Below the pieces are notes generated by a model. That model did not search any database, was not told the origin of the DNA, and saw only the letters and a list, made by a program, of their open reading frames with translations. Both the position numbers and the translations under genes were made by a program. Of a stretch of 64,000 bases of DNA, positions 1 to 11,200 are shown in pieces. Each line of letters begins with the position of its first letter. Position 1 is the first letter of the stretch. Source of the DNA: Agrococcus beijingensis (lineage in GTDB: Bacteria; Actinomycetota; Actinomycetes; Actinomycetales; Microbacteriaceae); the NCBI RefSeq assembly GCF_030758955.1, contig NZ_CP132360.1, positions 201,467 to 265,466 of the forward strand, in the 5' to 3' direction.

Positions 1-147
1 TACTCGTTCGAGGATGGGCTCCTCAAGCCGGGCGAGGCCGTCGGCCTGGGCGTCGAGTACGACGACGAGGCCGGCGCCGGCCACGGCTACGCGCCCGCCT
101 ACCTGCCGGTGGCACGCCTGCTCGACGGGTCGATGCACAACTGGTGA
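1..147 (+). CDS. Sugar-acid dehydratase, enolase superfamily (ManD-like), C-terminal fragment
   Basis: Only the last 48 codons are inside the window; the gene enters from the left in frame 1 and stops at TGA 145-147. The tail has an EDGLLKPGEAVGLGV stretch, then AYLPV and ends DGSMHNW, which resembles the C-terminal capping segment of mannonate/altronate dehydratases of the enolase superfamily. Those enzymes dehydrate sugar acids to 2-keto-3-deoxy acids. The gluconate/idonate genes downstream fit such a role. No catalytic residue is visible, so the exact substrate and even the subfamily are inference from the tail alone. Confidence 0.6.
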   Translation, partial: YSFEDGLLKPGEAVGLGVEYDDEAGAGHGYAPAYLPVARLLDGSMHNW

Positions 148-171
148 CATGACTTCCGGGAACGCGACGCC

Positions 172-220
172 CGGACGACGACGCCGCTCCGCCCTCGGGC
201 GGGGCGGCGTTCGTCGTCCG
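172..220 (+). terminator. Long GC-rich hairpin after the dehydratase gene
   Basis: Bases 172-194 pair with 198-220 in a stem of about 22 bp with a one-base bulge and a TCG loop, 24 bases past the stop codon. There is no T-tract, which is common for terminators in high-GC actinobacteria. Confidence 0.6.
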
Positions 221-272
221 TTCGGCGACACGTGCCCACCGCACGTCCAGCCGCGGCTCCTAGCGTCTCGGC

Positions 273-1229
273 ATGCAGATCGGGTACAAGCTCTTCGCCG
301 AGGACGTCGCGCCGAACGAGCTGATCAGGCGAGCCGTCGAGGCCGAGCGGGTCGGCTTCGACTTCGTCGAGATCAGCGACCACTTCCATCCCTGGCTGCC
401 GGAGCACCAGCACTCGCCGTTCGCGTGGGCGATCCTGTCGGCGATCGCGGCGAAGACCTTGACGCTGCGGCTCGCCACCGGCGTCACCTGCCCCTCGATC
501 CGCTACCACCCGGCGATCATCGCGCAGGCGGCGGCGACGCTGCAGATCATCTCCGACGGCCGCTTCACGCTCGGCGTCGGCGCGGGGGAGCGGCTCAGCG
601 AGCGCATCGTCGGCCAGGGCTGGCCCGAGGTGGGCGACCGTCATCAGCGCCTGCGCGAGGCGATCGAGATCATCCGGCTGCTGTGGTCGGGCGGCACCCA
701 CTCGTACCGCGGCGAGTTCCTCGAGCTGCACGATGCGCGCGTCTACGACCTGCCGGATGCGCTGCCCGAGATCGTCGTGGCGGCCGGCGGGCCGCAGGCG
801 GCGGCGCTCGCAGCAGAGCTGGGCGACGGGCTGTTCGCCACCGATCCCGACGCGTCGCTGCTCGAGGCGTGGCGGGCCGTGGGCGGCGACGGTCCGCGCT
901 ACGGCGAGGTGCCGACCGCCTTCGCGCCCGACGAGCGCGCCGGCGCCGAGGCCGCGCACCGCCGGTTCCGCTTCGGGCCGCTGGGCTGGAAGGTGCTGGC
1001 CGAGCTGCCCGACCCGACCGCGTTCGACCAGGCGACGCAGCACGTTCGCGTCGACGACATGACGGATGCGTTCGCCTGCGGCCCCGACGTCGAGCGGCAC
1101 GTCGAGGTCTTCGACGGCTTCCGCGAAGCCGGCTTCGACCACCTCGCGCTCATGGACGGCGGCCCCGACCCGGATGCCTTCTTCGCGTTCTTCGCCGACC
1201 AGCTCGGACCGCGCCTGCGGCAGGGCTGA
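273..1229 (+). CDS. F420-dependent LLM-class oxidoreductase (G6PDH-type family)
   Basis: A 318-residue TIM-barrel oxidoreductase of the luciferase-like superfamily. The opening IGYKLFAEDVAP, the SDHFHPW segment near residue 36-42 and the LATGVTCPSIRYHPAI segment match the clade of F420-dependent glucose-6-phosphate dehydrogenase-like enzymes. It would oxidise or reduce a small organic substrate with deazaflavin F420; the substrate is unknown. A -10-like TAGCGT at 261-266 ends 6 nt before the ATG and no Shine-Dalgarno is seen, so the mRNA is probably leaderless. It stands alone between a terminator and the gluconate operon. Confidence 0.85.
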   Translation: MQIGYKLFAEDVAPNELIRRAVEAERVGFDFVEISDHFHPWLPEHQHSPFAWAILSAIAAKTLTLRLATGVTCPSIRYHPAIIAQAAATLQIISDGRFTLGVGAGERLSERIVGQGWPEVGDRHQRLREAIEIIRLLWSGGTHSYRGEFLELHDARVYDLPDALPEIVVAAGGPQAAALAAELGDGLFATDPDASLLEAWRAVGGDGPRYGEVPTAFAPDERAGAEAAHRRFRFGPLGWKVLAELPDPTAFDQATQHVRVDDMTDAFACGPDVERHVEVFDGFREAGFDHLALMDGGPDPDAFFAFFADQLGPRLRQG

Positions 1230-1256
1230 CCGGCCGTGAGCCTCCCGGACCGCCAG

Positions 1257-1273
1257 TAGGGTGATTCGGGAGG
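1257..1273 (+). promoter_or_regulatory. -10 box and strong RBS of the gluconate/idonate operon
   Basis: TAGGGT at 1257-1262 looks like a -10 hexamer and GGGAGG at 1268-1273 is a strong Shine-Dalgarno 6 nt before the ATG at 1280. The two are so close that the RBS would lie at the very 5' end of the transcript if this -10 is used. Confidence 0.4.
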
Positions 1274-1279
1274 ACAGCA

Positions 1280-2335
1280 ATGCCAGAGCACACCCTGAAG
1301 GTCGCGGCCGCCGTGACCCTCGACGACGCATCCGCCGACCGCATCCGCGAGCTCGAGCCTCGCGTCGAGCTGCTGCGCGACACCTCGCTGACGCGGCCGT
1401 GGCGCTGGCACGGCGACTGGGAGGGCGACCCCGACTGGGAGCGCACGCCAGAGCGGCAGAGCGCCTACGAGGCGATGCTCGACGGGGCGGATGCGCTCTT
1501 CGGCATCCCGGACGTCGACCCGGTGGCGCTGACCCGCGCCGTGCGCGGCAACGCGGGGCTGCGCTGGGTGCACACGACTGCCGCCGGCGGCGGCGGCCAG
1601 GTGCGCGCCGCGCGCCTCAGCGAGGCGGAGCTCGCGCGCGTCGCGGTCACCACGAGCGCCGGCGTGCACGCGTCGACCCTCGCCGAGTGGGCGCTGTTCG
1701 GCGTGCTCGCGGGCGCGAAGGACCTGCGCCGGCTCGAGCGCGACCAGGCGGATCGGCACTGGTCCGACGGCCGCCGCATGATGCGGCACGTGGGCGAGAT
1801 GACCGTGCTCATCGTCGGCACGGGCGGCATCGGCAAGGTCTGCGCCGCGCGGTTCTCGGCGCTCGGCGCGACCGTCTGGGGAACCACCCGCCGCGACGAG
1901 CCGGTCGCGCACGTCGACCGGCTGGTGCCGATCGAGCGGCTCGCCGAGGCCGCCGCGCAGGTCGACGCGATCGTCAACACGCTGCCGGGCACCGAGCTGA
2001 CGGAGGGGCTCCTCGGCGAGGCGGTCCTCGGCGGCGTCCGCGACGACACGATCCTGGTGAACGTGGGCCGCGGCACCGTGGTCGACGAGGCCGCGCTGCT
2101 GACCGCCCTCGACGCCGGGCGCGTCGGCTTCGCCGCCCTCGATGTCACCGCGACCGAGCCGCTGCCGCACGACAGCGCCCTGTGGACGCATCCGAACGTC
2201 CTGATCAGCCCCCACACGGCGGCGCTCTCGCGGCAGGAGCCCCGCCGCATCGCCGAGCTCTTCGCCGCGAACGCGACCCGCCTGCTCGACGGCGAGCCGC
2301 TGCACAACGTGATGAGCACGAAGGAGTTCTACTGA
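1280..2335 (+). CDS. D-2-hydroxyacid dehydrogenase (possible 2-ketogluconate/glyoxylate reductase)
   Basis: 351 residues. The NAD-binding Rossmann motif GTGGIG is at 180-185, followed by the family signature NVGRGTVVDE and a late HPNVLISPHTAA segment carrying the catalytic histidine. Family members reduce 2-keto acids to D-2-hydroxy acids with NAD(P)H. First gene of a tight operon with gluconate and idonate enzymes, which suggests action on 2-keto-gluconate or a related sugar acid, but that is inference. The stop codon overlaps the next ATG (TGATG), so translation is probably coupled. The start is supported by GGGAGG. Confidence 0.85.
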   Translation: MPEHTLKVAAAVTLDDASADRIRELEPRVELLRDTSLTRPWRWHGDWEGDPDWERTPERQSAYEAMLDGADALFGIPDVDPVALTRAVRGNAGLRWVHTTAAGGGGQVRAARLSEAELARVAVTTSAGVHASTLAEWALFGVLAGAKDLRRLERDQADRHWSDGRRMMRHVGEMTVLIVGTGGIGKVCAARFSALGATVWGTTRRDEPVAHVDRLVPIERLAEAAAQVDAIVNTLPGTELTEGLLGEAVLGGVRDDTILVNVGRGTVVDEAALLTALDAGRVGFAALDVTATEPLPHDSALWTHPNVLISPHTAALSRQEPRRIAELFAANATRLLDGEPLHNVMSTKEFY

Positions 2336-3141
2336 TGGGCGACGGCATGCCTCCCGACCGCACGACTTCCAGAGGCACCGCGCTGTTCGACCTGACGGGC
2401 CGCATCGCGCTCGTCACCGGCTCGAGCCAGGGCATCGGCCGTGCGCTCGCGCAGGGCCTCGCCGAGGCCGGCGCGACCGTCGTCGTGCACGGCCGCGACC
2501 GCCGGAAGGCCGAGCGGGCCGCCGCCGAGATCGCCGGCTCGACCGGCCGCGAGGCGCACGTCGCGATCTTCGACGTGACGGATGCGGCTGCGGTCGATGC
2601 CGGGATCGCCGACGTCGAGGCGCGGCTCGGCACCCCCGACATCCTCGTCAACAACGCCGGGATCCAGCGGCGCAACCCGATCGCCGAGTTCACCGACGCG
2701 GATTGGCACGACCTGGTCGCCACCAACCTGACGAGCGCGTTCCTGCTCTCGCGCCGGGTGGCGAAGGGCATGATCGAGCGCGGCTCGGGCCGCATCGTCT
2801 CGATCGGCAGCGTGCAGTCGCAGCTCGCCCGCCCCTCGATCGCGCCGTACAGCGCCACGAAGGGCGCGATCGTCATGCTGACGAAGGGCCTCTGCGCCGA
2901 CCTCGCCCCGCACGGCATCAGCGTCAACGCGCTCGCCCCGGGCTACTTCGCGACCGAGCTCACCCAGAAGCTCGTCGACGACCAGGAGTTCTCGGCGTGG
3001 GTCGCACAGCGCACGCCCGCCGGGCGATGGGGCAGGGTCGAGGATCTCGTCGGCACGCTCGTGTTCCTGTCGAGCGACGCGAGCGCCTTCGTCAACGGCC
3101 AGACGATCTACGTCGACGGCGGCATGACCGCGGTCGTGTGA
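2335..3141 (+). CDS. SDR oxidoreductase, gluconate 5-dehydrogenase-like
   Basis: 268 residues, classical short-chain dehydrogenase. The cofactor motif TGSSQGIG lies near residue 29-36, NNAG follows, and the catalytic Tyr172 and Lys176 sit in YSATK. The overall pattern matches Gno/IdnO enzymes that interconvert 5-keto-D-gluconate and D-gluconate. The ATG overlaps the preceding stop codon by one base. With the idonate dehydrogenase-like gene next door it would complete an L-idonate to 5-ketogluconate to gluconate route. Substrate is inferred from context. Confidence 0.85.
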   Translation: MGDGMPPDRTTSRGTALFDLTGRIALVTGSSQGIGRALAQGLAEAGATVVVHGRDRRKAERAAAEIAGSTGREAHVAIFDVTDAAAVDAGIADVEARLGTPDILVNNAGIQRRNPIAEFTDADWHDLVATNLTSAFLLSRRVAKGMIERGSGRIVSIGSVQSQLARPSIAPYSATKGAIVMLTKGLCADLAPHGISVNALAPGYFATELTQKLVDDQEFSAWVAQRTPAGRWGRVEDLVGTLVFLSSDASAFVNGQTIYVDGGMTAVV

Positions 3142-3151
3142 GAGGAGCAGC

Positions 3152-4210
3152 ATGATCGAGAACCTGGCGCTGGTCGCCCACGCGAAGGAGGACGTGCGCG
3201 TCGAGCCGCTGCCCGAGCCCGCTCCGGAGCCCTCGGAGGCGGTGGTCGAGATCGCCTACGGCGGCATCTGCGGCTCCGACCTGCACTACTGGCTGCACGG
3301 CGCGGCCGGCCAGTCGATCCTGCGAGAGCCGATGGTGCTCGGGCACGAGATCGTCGGCACCGTGCTGGCCGCCGCGGCCGACGGCTCGGGGCCGGCTGTC
3401 GGCGCCCGCGTCGCCGTGCACCCCGCGACGCCCATCGACGACGGCTCGGCGCCGTTCCCCGCCGACCGGCCGAACCTCAGCCCCGCAGGCACCTACCTCG
3501 GGTCGGCCGCGCGGCTGCCGCACACCGACGGCGCCTTCGCCCGGCGCGTGGCGCTGCCGGCCCGCATGCTGCGGGCGATCCCCGACGGGCTCTCGCTGCG
3601 CCTCGCGGTGCTCGCCGAGCCCGCGGCCGTCGCCTGGCACGGCGTCGGCCAGGCGGGCGACGTCGCCGGCCGCAGGGTGCTCGTGATCGGCACCGGCCCG
3701 ATCGGGGCGCTCGCGATCGCGGTCGCCAAGCACCACGGCGCCGCCGAGATCGTCGCGACCGACCTGCACGAGCACCCGCGATCGCTCGCGACGCGACTGG
3801 GGGCACGCGCCCTCGATGCGACGGATGCGCAGGCCATCGCGGCCGTGCACGCCGACGTGGTCATCGAGTCGTCGGGCACCGTGCCGGGGCTCGCCGCCGC
3901 CATCAGCGGTGCCCGCCGCGGCGGCACGGTCGTGATGCTGGGGCTGCAGCGCGCGGGCGACGTCGCCGTGCCGATGGCGAGCGCCATCGCGCGCGAGCTG
4001 ACCCTGGTCGGCTCGTTCCGCTTCAACGACGAGATCGACGAGGTGCTGGCGGCGCTGGCCGACGGCTCGCTCGACGCGGAGGCGGTGATCAGCCACGAGC
4101 TGCCGATCGATCAGGCCCGCGAGGCGCTCGTGCTCGCGCGCGACGCATCCGTATCCTCGAAGGTGCTGCTGACGTTCGCGGCCGACGCACACGAAGGAGT
4201 GAAGGCATGA
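3152..4210 (+). CDS. idnD: L-idonate 5-dehydrogenase-like zinc MDR
   Basis: 352 residues, medium-chain dehydrogenase/reductase. Catalytic zinc ligands Cys40 (GGICGSD), His65 and Glu66 (LGHE) are present. The LGSAARLPHTDGAF segment aligns with the conserved stretch of L-idonate dehydrogenases. The four-cysteine structural zinc loop usual just before that stretch is absent; it is replaced by a cysteine-free, proline-rich loop. AGAGGAG precedes the ATG. The end overlaps the gluconokinase start by 4 nt (ATGA). Predicted to oxidise L-idonate to 5-ketogluconate. Confidence 0.82.
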   Translation: MIENLALVAHAKEDVRVEPLPEPAPEPSEAVVEIAYGGICGSDLHYWLHGAAGQSILREPMVLGHEIVGTVLAAAADGSGPAVGARVAVHPATPIDDGSAPFPADRPNLSPAGTYLGSAARLPHTDGAFARRVALPARMLRAIPDGLSLRLAVLAEPAAVAWHGVGQAGDVAGRRVLVIGTGPIGALAIAVAKHHGAAEIVATDLHEHPRSLATRLGARALDATDAQAIAAVHADVVIESSGTVPGLAAAISGARRGGTVVMLGLQRAGDVAVPMASAIARELTLVGSFRFNDEIDEVLAALADGSLDAEAVISHELPIDQAREALVLARDASVSSKVLLTFAADAHEGVKA

Positions 4211-4791
4211 GCGAGACGCGCTACCCGTCGATGATCATCATGGGCGTGCAGGGCTCCGGCAAGTCGACCATCGGCAAGGCGCTCGCCGACCGGCTCAACA
4301 TCGACTTCATCGATGGCGACGACCTGCACCCGAAGGCCAACAAGGACAAGATGGGCGCGGGGCATCCGCTCACCGACGAGGATCGCGTGCCGTGGCTGAA
4401 GGTCATCGGCGACACGATCGCCGCCGGCCGCGCCGAGGGCCGCATCACGATCGTCGCCTGCTCGGCGCTCAAGCGCTGGTACCGCGAGCTGCTGCGCTCG
4501 AGCGACCAGCAGCTCGTGTTCCTGCACCTGGTGGGCGACAGGGGGGTGCTCGCGAACCGGCTCGCGCACCGCGACCACGAGTTCATGCCCTCCACGCTGC
4601 TCGACAGCCAGATGGAGACGCTCGAGCCCCTCGCCGAGTGGGAGCAGGGCATCGCCATCTCGATCGACCAGTCGCCCGAGGCCATCGTCGACGAGGTCTC
4701 GCGCATCCTGATCGCCCGCGCGGCCGGCCGCGACGTGCTGCCCGGGCCGGCGACGACGCTCACCGGCACCATCGAGCTGCCCGGCGCCTGA
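4207..4791 (+). CDS. gntK: Gluconokinase
   Basis: 194 residues, about the family length (175-190). The P-loop GVQGSGKST is at 13-21 and a DGDDLHP motif follows near residue 37-43, both diagnostic of GntK/IdnK. It phosphorylates D-gluconate with ATP to 6-phosphogluconate for the pentose phosphate pathway. It overlaps idnD by ATGA and lies upstream of the gluconate permease, so the cluster can import, convert and phosphorylate gluconate. No GntR-type regulator is seen within the visible cluster. Confidence 0.93.
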   Translation: MSETRYPSMIIMGVQGSGKSTIGKALADRLNIDFIDGDDLHPKANKDKMGAGHPLTDEDRVPWLKVIGDTIAAGRAEGRITIVACSALKRWYRELLRSSDQQLVFLHLVGDRGVLANRLAHRDHEFMPSTLLDSQMETLEPLAEWEQGIAISIDQSPEAIVDEVSRILIARAAGRDVLPGPATTLTGTIELPGA

Positions 4792-4898
4792 GCCGCCGCC
4801 GGCGCTCGGCCGGCAGATCCCTCCGCCGCAGTCGGATCCCACTGCACCGCATCACCCCCCCATTGCTCTCGCACCACCACTCACAGAGGAGACGCACG

Positions 4899-6308
<1,410 letters not shown>

Positions 6309-6357
6309 TCGCCTGCCACGGGATCGGGGCCCGGGACGGGCTCGGGCACTGGCGTCG

Positions 6358-6390
6358 CGGGGAGGGCCCGAAAGGGCCCTCTCTCCTCGC
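6358..6390 (+). terminator. Terminator of the gluconate operon
   Basis: GAGGGCCC at 6362-6369 pairs with GGGCCCTC at 6374-6381 around a GAAA tetraloop. The following sequence is a pyrimidine-rich TCTCCTCGC. It lies 54 bases past the gntP stop. Confidence 0.75.
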
Positions 6391-6402
6391 TCCAGCGTGC
6401 TG

Positions 6403-6540
6403 TACCATCGGAGGTTGAACTTCGGCGAGGGGTGCTCCGGCACCCGTGATCGACGCGGTCGCGGCAGCAGGCAGAGTCCTCACGCTCCGGGCGTTCGAGT
6501 CGACGACAACGATGGGCTGCGGCCCGAAGGAGCAATTCCC
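6403..6540 (+). promoter_or_regulatory. Promoter and about 125-nt leader of the L25 gene
   Basis: TACCAT at 6403-6408 is a -10-like hexamer. The leader runs to the ATG at 6541 and carries AAGGAG at 6527-6532. Just before it GGGC..GCCC can form a small hairpin. The leader is longer than most in this window, so post-transcriptional control is possible, but no known ribosomal leader motif was recognised. Confidence 0.35.
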
Positions 6541-7158
6541 ATGAGCAACGAAGACAACAAGCTGGCCGCTGAGGTCCGCACGGCCTTCGGCAAGGGCGCG
6601 GCACGCAAGATCCGCGCGATCGGCAGCGTTCCCGCGGTCCTCTACGGCCACGGCACCGAGCCCCAGCACCTCACGCTGAACGCCCACGAGGTGTTCCTGC
6701 GCGTGCGCCACTCCAACGCCATCTTCGACCTGCAGGTCGACGGCAAGTCGCAGCTCGCGCTCGTCAAGGACGTGCAGCGCAACCCGGTGCTCCAGGGCGT
6801 CCAGGCCATCGAGCACCTCGACCTCGTGATCGTCAAGCGCGGCGAGAAGGTCGTCGTCGACGTGCCCGTCCACGTCGAGGGCGAGTCGGCTCCCGGCACG
6901 ATCACCAACCTCGAGCTGACCTCGCTGTCGATCGAGGTCGAGGCGCTGCACATCCCCGACTCCATCACGCTCTCGATCGAGGGCCTCGAGGAGGGCGCGC
7001 ACGTGCTCGCCGGCGACATCGAGCTGCCCAAGGGCTCGACGCTGCTCACCGACCCCGAGACGCTCATCGTCGGCATCATGGTGCCCGCGGCCCCGAGCGA
7101 CGGCGAGGACGAGGCAGCTGCCCCCGCCGCCCCCGCTGAGGGCGAGTCGGCGGAGTAG
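6541..7158 (+). CDS. rplY: 50S ribosomal protein L25/general stress protein Ctc
   Basis: 205 residues, the long two-domain form. The N-terminal L25 domain (residues 1-95) binds 5S rRNA, with GAARKIRAIGSVPAVLYGHG typical. A C-terminal TL5-type beta domain follows, and the tail is Ala/Glu/Pro-rich and acidic. AAGGAG lies 8 nt before the chosen ATG. It is directly followed by pth, the usual L25-pth-mfd order in actinobacteria. Confidence 0.93.
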   Translation: MSNEDNKLAAEVRTAFGKGAARKIRAIGSVPAVLYGHGTEPQHLTLNAHEVFLRVRHSNAIFDLQVDGKSQLALVKDVQRNPVLQGVQAIEHLDLVIVKRGEKVVVDVPVHVEGESAPGTITNLELTSLSIEVEALHIPDSITLSIEGLEEGAHVLAGDIELPKGSTLLTDPETLIVGIMVPAAPSDGEDEAAAPAAPAEGESAE

Positions 7159-7178
7159 TTCCAGGCGATCGCGTCTCC

Positions 7179-7757
7179 ATGACGCAGACGTGGCTCGTGG
7201 TCGGGCTCGGGAATCCCGGGCCCGACTACGCGCGCACGCGCCACAACATCGGGCAGATGGCGCTCGCCGAGCTCGAGCGCCGCGGCGGCGCGACTGCCAA
7301 GCGGCACGGCAAGGCCGAGGCGCTCGTCGCCGAGTCGCGGGTGATCGGCGGCCCCAAGGTGGTCACCGCGTTCCCGACCACCTTCATGAACCGCTCCGGC
7401 GGCCCGGTCGCGAAGCTCATGGACTACTACGGCGTCGAGCTCGAGCACGTCATCGTGCTGCACGACGAGCTCGACCTGCCGCTGGGCGAGGTGCGCCTCA
7501 AGCAGGGCGGCGGGCACGGCGGCCACAATGGCATGCGCGACATCATCGCCGCGCGGGGGCCCGACGTGCTGCGCGTGCGCCTCGGCATCGGACGCCCGCC
7601 CGGCCGTCAGGATCCCGCCGACTACGTGCTCAAGCCCTTCGCGAAGGCCGAGCAGGAGGAGGCCGACCTGCTCGTGCAGCTGGGCGCCGACGCGGTCGAG
7701 CGCATCATCGCCGAGGGCTTCCTCACCGCCCAGCAGCGCATCCACTCGCCGTCCTGA
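7179..7757 (+). CDS. pth: Peptidyl-tRNA hydrolase
   Basis: 192 residues. VGLGNPGPDYARTRHNIGQM near the N-terminus holds the catalytic His of RHNIG, and HDELDLPLGEVRLK followed by GGGHGGHNG are the other signatures. It releases tRNA from prematurely dropped peptidyl-tRNA. It lies 20 bp after L25 and probably shares its transcript. Only a weak Shine-Dalgarno is visible. Confidence 0.96.
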   Translation: MTQTWLVVGLGNPGPDYARTRHNIGQMALAELERRGGATAKRHGKAEALVAESRVIGGPKVVTAFPTTFMNRSGGPVAKLMDYYGVELEHVIVLHDELDLPLGEVRLKQGGGHGGHNGMRDIIAARGPDVLRVRLGIGRPPGRQDPADYVLKPFAKAEQEEADLLVQLGADAVERIIAEGFLTAQQRIHSPS

Positions 7758-7809
7758 TCGCCGACGGCACGCCGCTAGCATGGAGTGCCCATCGAGAAGG
7801 AGAGCCCTC

Positions 7810-8286
7810 TTGCGTCGAACCGCACTGCGCGTCGCAGTCGTCATCACGGCGGGACTCGTGCTCGCCGGCTGCGCCAGCGGCGACGCCGAGACTCCCGAGC
7901 CCCCGCAGGGACCGAACGGCTACTCGCTCGCGGCCAACAGCGCCGACGGCTCGACGCTGTGGTGGGATCGGAGCGAGGAGTCAGGGCTCACCGACCTGAT
8001 CCTCGAGGATCCCGACGGCCGCTTCCTGGCCTCGTGCCTGGGCGCGGGACCGCTGCTGTGCATCGAGGGCCCCGAGGCCTCCAAGGGCGTGCTCGTCATC
8101 GCCCCCGCCGGCGCCGAGCGTGCGGTGATGGGCTGGTTCGGCCAGGAGTTCGAGCTCACCCGCGGCGAGGATCTGCCCGCAGACGCGCCCCCCGTGTTCG
8201 TGGGTGTGATGCCGCCGGTGCTGCCTGAGGGCACCTTCACGCTGCAGGTCCTCGACGGCGCCGGCGCCGTCATCATGGCCCAGTGA
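7810..8286 (+). CDS. Small lipoprotein of unknown function
   Basis: 158 residues. A short basic start (RRTALR) and a hydrophobic run end in the lipobox LAGC with Cys21, so this is an exported lipoprotein. The mature part is acidic with no recognised domain. The TTG start is chosen because AAGGAG is 6-7 nt upstream and the signal peptide is then of normal length; an in-frame ATG at 7780 would give an unusual ten-residue extension. TAGCAT at 7774-7779 may be its -10. It sits between pth and mfd. Confidence 0.75.
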   Translation: MRRTALRVAVVITAGLVLAGCASGDAETPEPPQGPNGYSLAANSADGSTLWWDRSEESGLTDLILEDPDGRFLASCLGAGPLLCIEGPEASKGVLVIAPAGAERAVMGWFGQEFELTRGEDLPADAPPVFVGVMPPVLPEGTFTLQVLDGAGAVIMAQ

Positions 8287-8299
8287 GCCCGCTGCCCCA

Positions 8300-11200
8300 G
8301 TGAGCCTCAAGCCTCTCCTCGACCTCCTGGAGCGCGGCGCGCTCGAGCCGGTGGTCGCCGCCTCCCGTGGCGGGGCGCTCAGCGGCATCGAGGCGATGCG
8401 CGCGCCGGTGGTGGCCACGATCGCCGGCGGCCACGACCGCCCGCTGCTGGTCATCACCGCCACGCGCCGCGAGGCCGATGCCGTGCGCGACGACCTGCTC
8501 GCCTGGCTGCCCGAGGCGCAGGTGCTCGAGCTGCCCGCCTGGGAGACGCTGCCGCACGAGCGGCTGAGCCCGTCCGCCGAGACCGTGGGTCAGCGGGGCG
8601 CCACGCTCCGCGCCGTGGCCGAGCGCACGCCCGGCGTGCCGACCGTCGTCATCGCGTCGGTGCGCGCCGCGCTGCAGCCGGTCGCCGACAACCTGCTCGA
8701 CGTGCAGCCGGTCGAGCTGGTCGCCGGATCCCGCGGCGTCGACCTCGCGGCGCTGTCACGCAGCCTCGTCGACCTCGCGTACCTGCGCGTCGACATGGTC
8801 ACGCGGCGCGGTGAGTTCGCCGTGCGCGGCGGCATCGTCGACGTCTTCAGCCCCGCCGCCGACCACCCGGTGCGCATCGAGCTGTTCGGCGACGAGGTCG
8901 AGCAGATGCGCTGGTTCCACGTCGCCGACCAGCGCTCCGACGCCACGCCGATCGAGCGGATCGTGCTGCCGCCGAGCCGCGAGATGCTGCTGACGGATGC
9001 GGTGCGCCAGCGGGCGCGCGAGCTCGCTCCCGAGTTCCCCGGCATCCAGCAGATGCTGGAGAAGATCGCCGAGGGCATCCCGGTCGAGGGCATGGAGTCG
9101 CTCGCGCCGGCGCTGCTGCCGCGCCTCGTGCCCGTCACCCACTACCTGCCCGGCGCGGGCGTCGTGGTGCTCGGTCCCGAGCGCATCCGCGACCGCGTCG
9201 CCAGCCTCAACGACACGAACCAGGAGTTCCTCGAGGCCGCGTGGAGCGCCGCGACCGCGGGGGGCCAGGCGCCGGTCGACCTGCGCAGCGGCTTCCTCAG
9301 CCTCGACGAGCTGCGCGACGCGGTCAGCGCGCCCTGGTGGACGTTCTCGACCCTGCAGGCCGACGACTCGGTGACGGGCATCGACGCGCTGCCGGTGCCG
9401 AGCTTCGCGGGCAGGGCAGACGGCGCGGTCGACCACCTGCGCGAGCGCGCCCGCGAGGGCTGGCGCATCGTCGTCACCGCGGCCGGCCACGGGCTCGTCG
9501 AGCGCGCCGCTCAGGTGCTGGGGGAGCGCGAGGTGGCCGCGCGCACCGTCGAGGCGCTGCCCGCAGAGCTCGAGCCCGGGATCGTGCACGTCACCCAGGC
9601 GTCGGTCGAGCACGGCTTCTCGCTGCCCGACGAGCGCATCGAGCTCGTGAGCGAGGCAGAGTTCTTCGGCCGCGCCGTCGGCGTCGACGCACGTCAGCCG
9701 CACAAGCTCGCCGCCCGCCGCCGCTCGGTCGTCGACCCGCTGCAGCTGAAGCCCGGCGACTACGTCGTGCACGAGACGCACGGCGTCGGCCGCTTCGTCG
9801 AGCTCACGCAGCGCACCGTCTCGACCGGTGGCCGCAACCCCGTGAAGACCAAACGCGAGTACCTCGTGATCGAGTACGCCGCATCGAAGCGCGGTCACCC
9901 CGGCGACCGGCTCTCGGTGCCCACCGACCAGCTCGACCAGCTCAACCGCTATGTCGGCGGCGAGGCGCCGCAGCTGTCGAAGATGGGCGGCAGCGACTGG
10001 CAGCAGTCGAAGGCGAAGGCGCGCAAGGCCGTCCGCGACATCGCGGTCGAGCTCGTGCAGCTCTACTCGAAGCGCATGGCCTCCAAGGGCCGGTCGTTCG
10101 GGCCCGACACCCCCTGGCAGCGTGAGCTCGAGGACGCGTTCCCGTACGCCGAGACGCCCGACCAGCTGACCACCATCGACGAGGTCAAGCGCGACATGGA
10201 GCGCTCGGTGCCGATGGACCGGCTGCTCTCCGGCGACGTCGGCTACGGCAAGACCGAGGTCGCGGTGCGCGCCGCCTTCAAGGCCGTGCAGGACGGCACG
10301 CAGGTGGCGGTGCTGGTGCCGACGACGCTGCTCGTGCGCCAGCACTTCGAGACCTTCGCGGCCCGCTTCGCCGGCTTCCCCGTGCAGGTGCGCGCGCTCA
10401 GCCGCTTCCAGTCCGACAAGGAGGTGCGCGAGACGATGGCGGGCATCGCCGACGGCACCGTCGACGTCGTCATCGGCACCCACCGCATCCTCTCGGAGAG
10501 CGTGCAGTTCAAGGAGCTGGGCCTGGTGATCATCGACGAGGAGCAGCGCTTCGGCGTCGAGCACAAGGAGAAGCTCAAGGCTATGAAGGCCAACGTCGAC
10601 GTGCTCTCGATGTCGGCCACCCCCATCCCCCGCACCCTCGAGATGGCGGTCACCGGCATCCGCGAGATGTCGACGCTCGCCACCCCGCCCGAGGCCCGGC
10701 ACCCGGTGCTCACCTTCGTCGGCGCCTACAACGAGCAGCAGGTCGCCGCCGCGATCCGCCGCGAGCTGCTGCGCGAGGGCCAGGTGTTCTTCGTGCACAA
10801 CCGGGTCTCGTCGATCAACCGCGTCGCGGCGCGGCTGGCCGAGCTCGTGCCCGAGGCCCGCATCGGCGTCGCCCACGGCAAGATGGCCGAGGCGCAGCTC
10901 GAGCGGGTGATCGTCGACTTCTGGGAGAAGCAGTACGACGTGCTCGTCTCGACCACCATCGTCGAGACCGGCCTCGACATCCCCAACGCCAACACCCTCA
11001 TCCTCGACCACGCGGAGCGCTACGGCCTCAGTCAGCTGCACCAGCTGCGCGGCCGGGTGGGCCGTGGCCGTGAGCGCGCCTACGCGTACTTCCTCTACGA
11101 CGCCGACAAGCCGCTCTCCGAGACCGCGCACGACCGGCTCGAGACCATCGCTGTGCACAACGAGCTGGGCGCCGGCATGCAGGTGGCGCTGAAGGACCTC

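Noticed and set aside
1465..2319. Minus-strand frame opposite the hydroxyacid dehydrogenase and similar long antisense frames
   Set aside because: Low-complexity Arg/Ser/Ala composition and no motifs; the sense gene has clear family signatures.
6415..6540. Known riboswitch in the L25 leader
   Set aside because: Only small hairpins are visible and none of the conserved cores of common riboswitches could be recognised.
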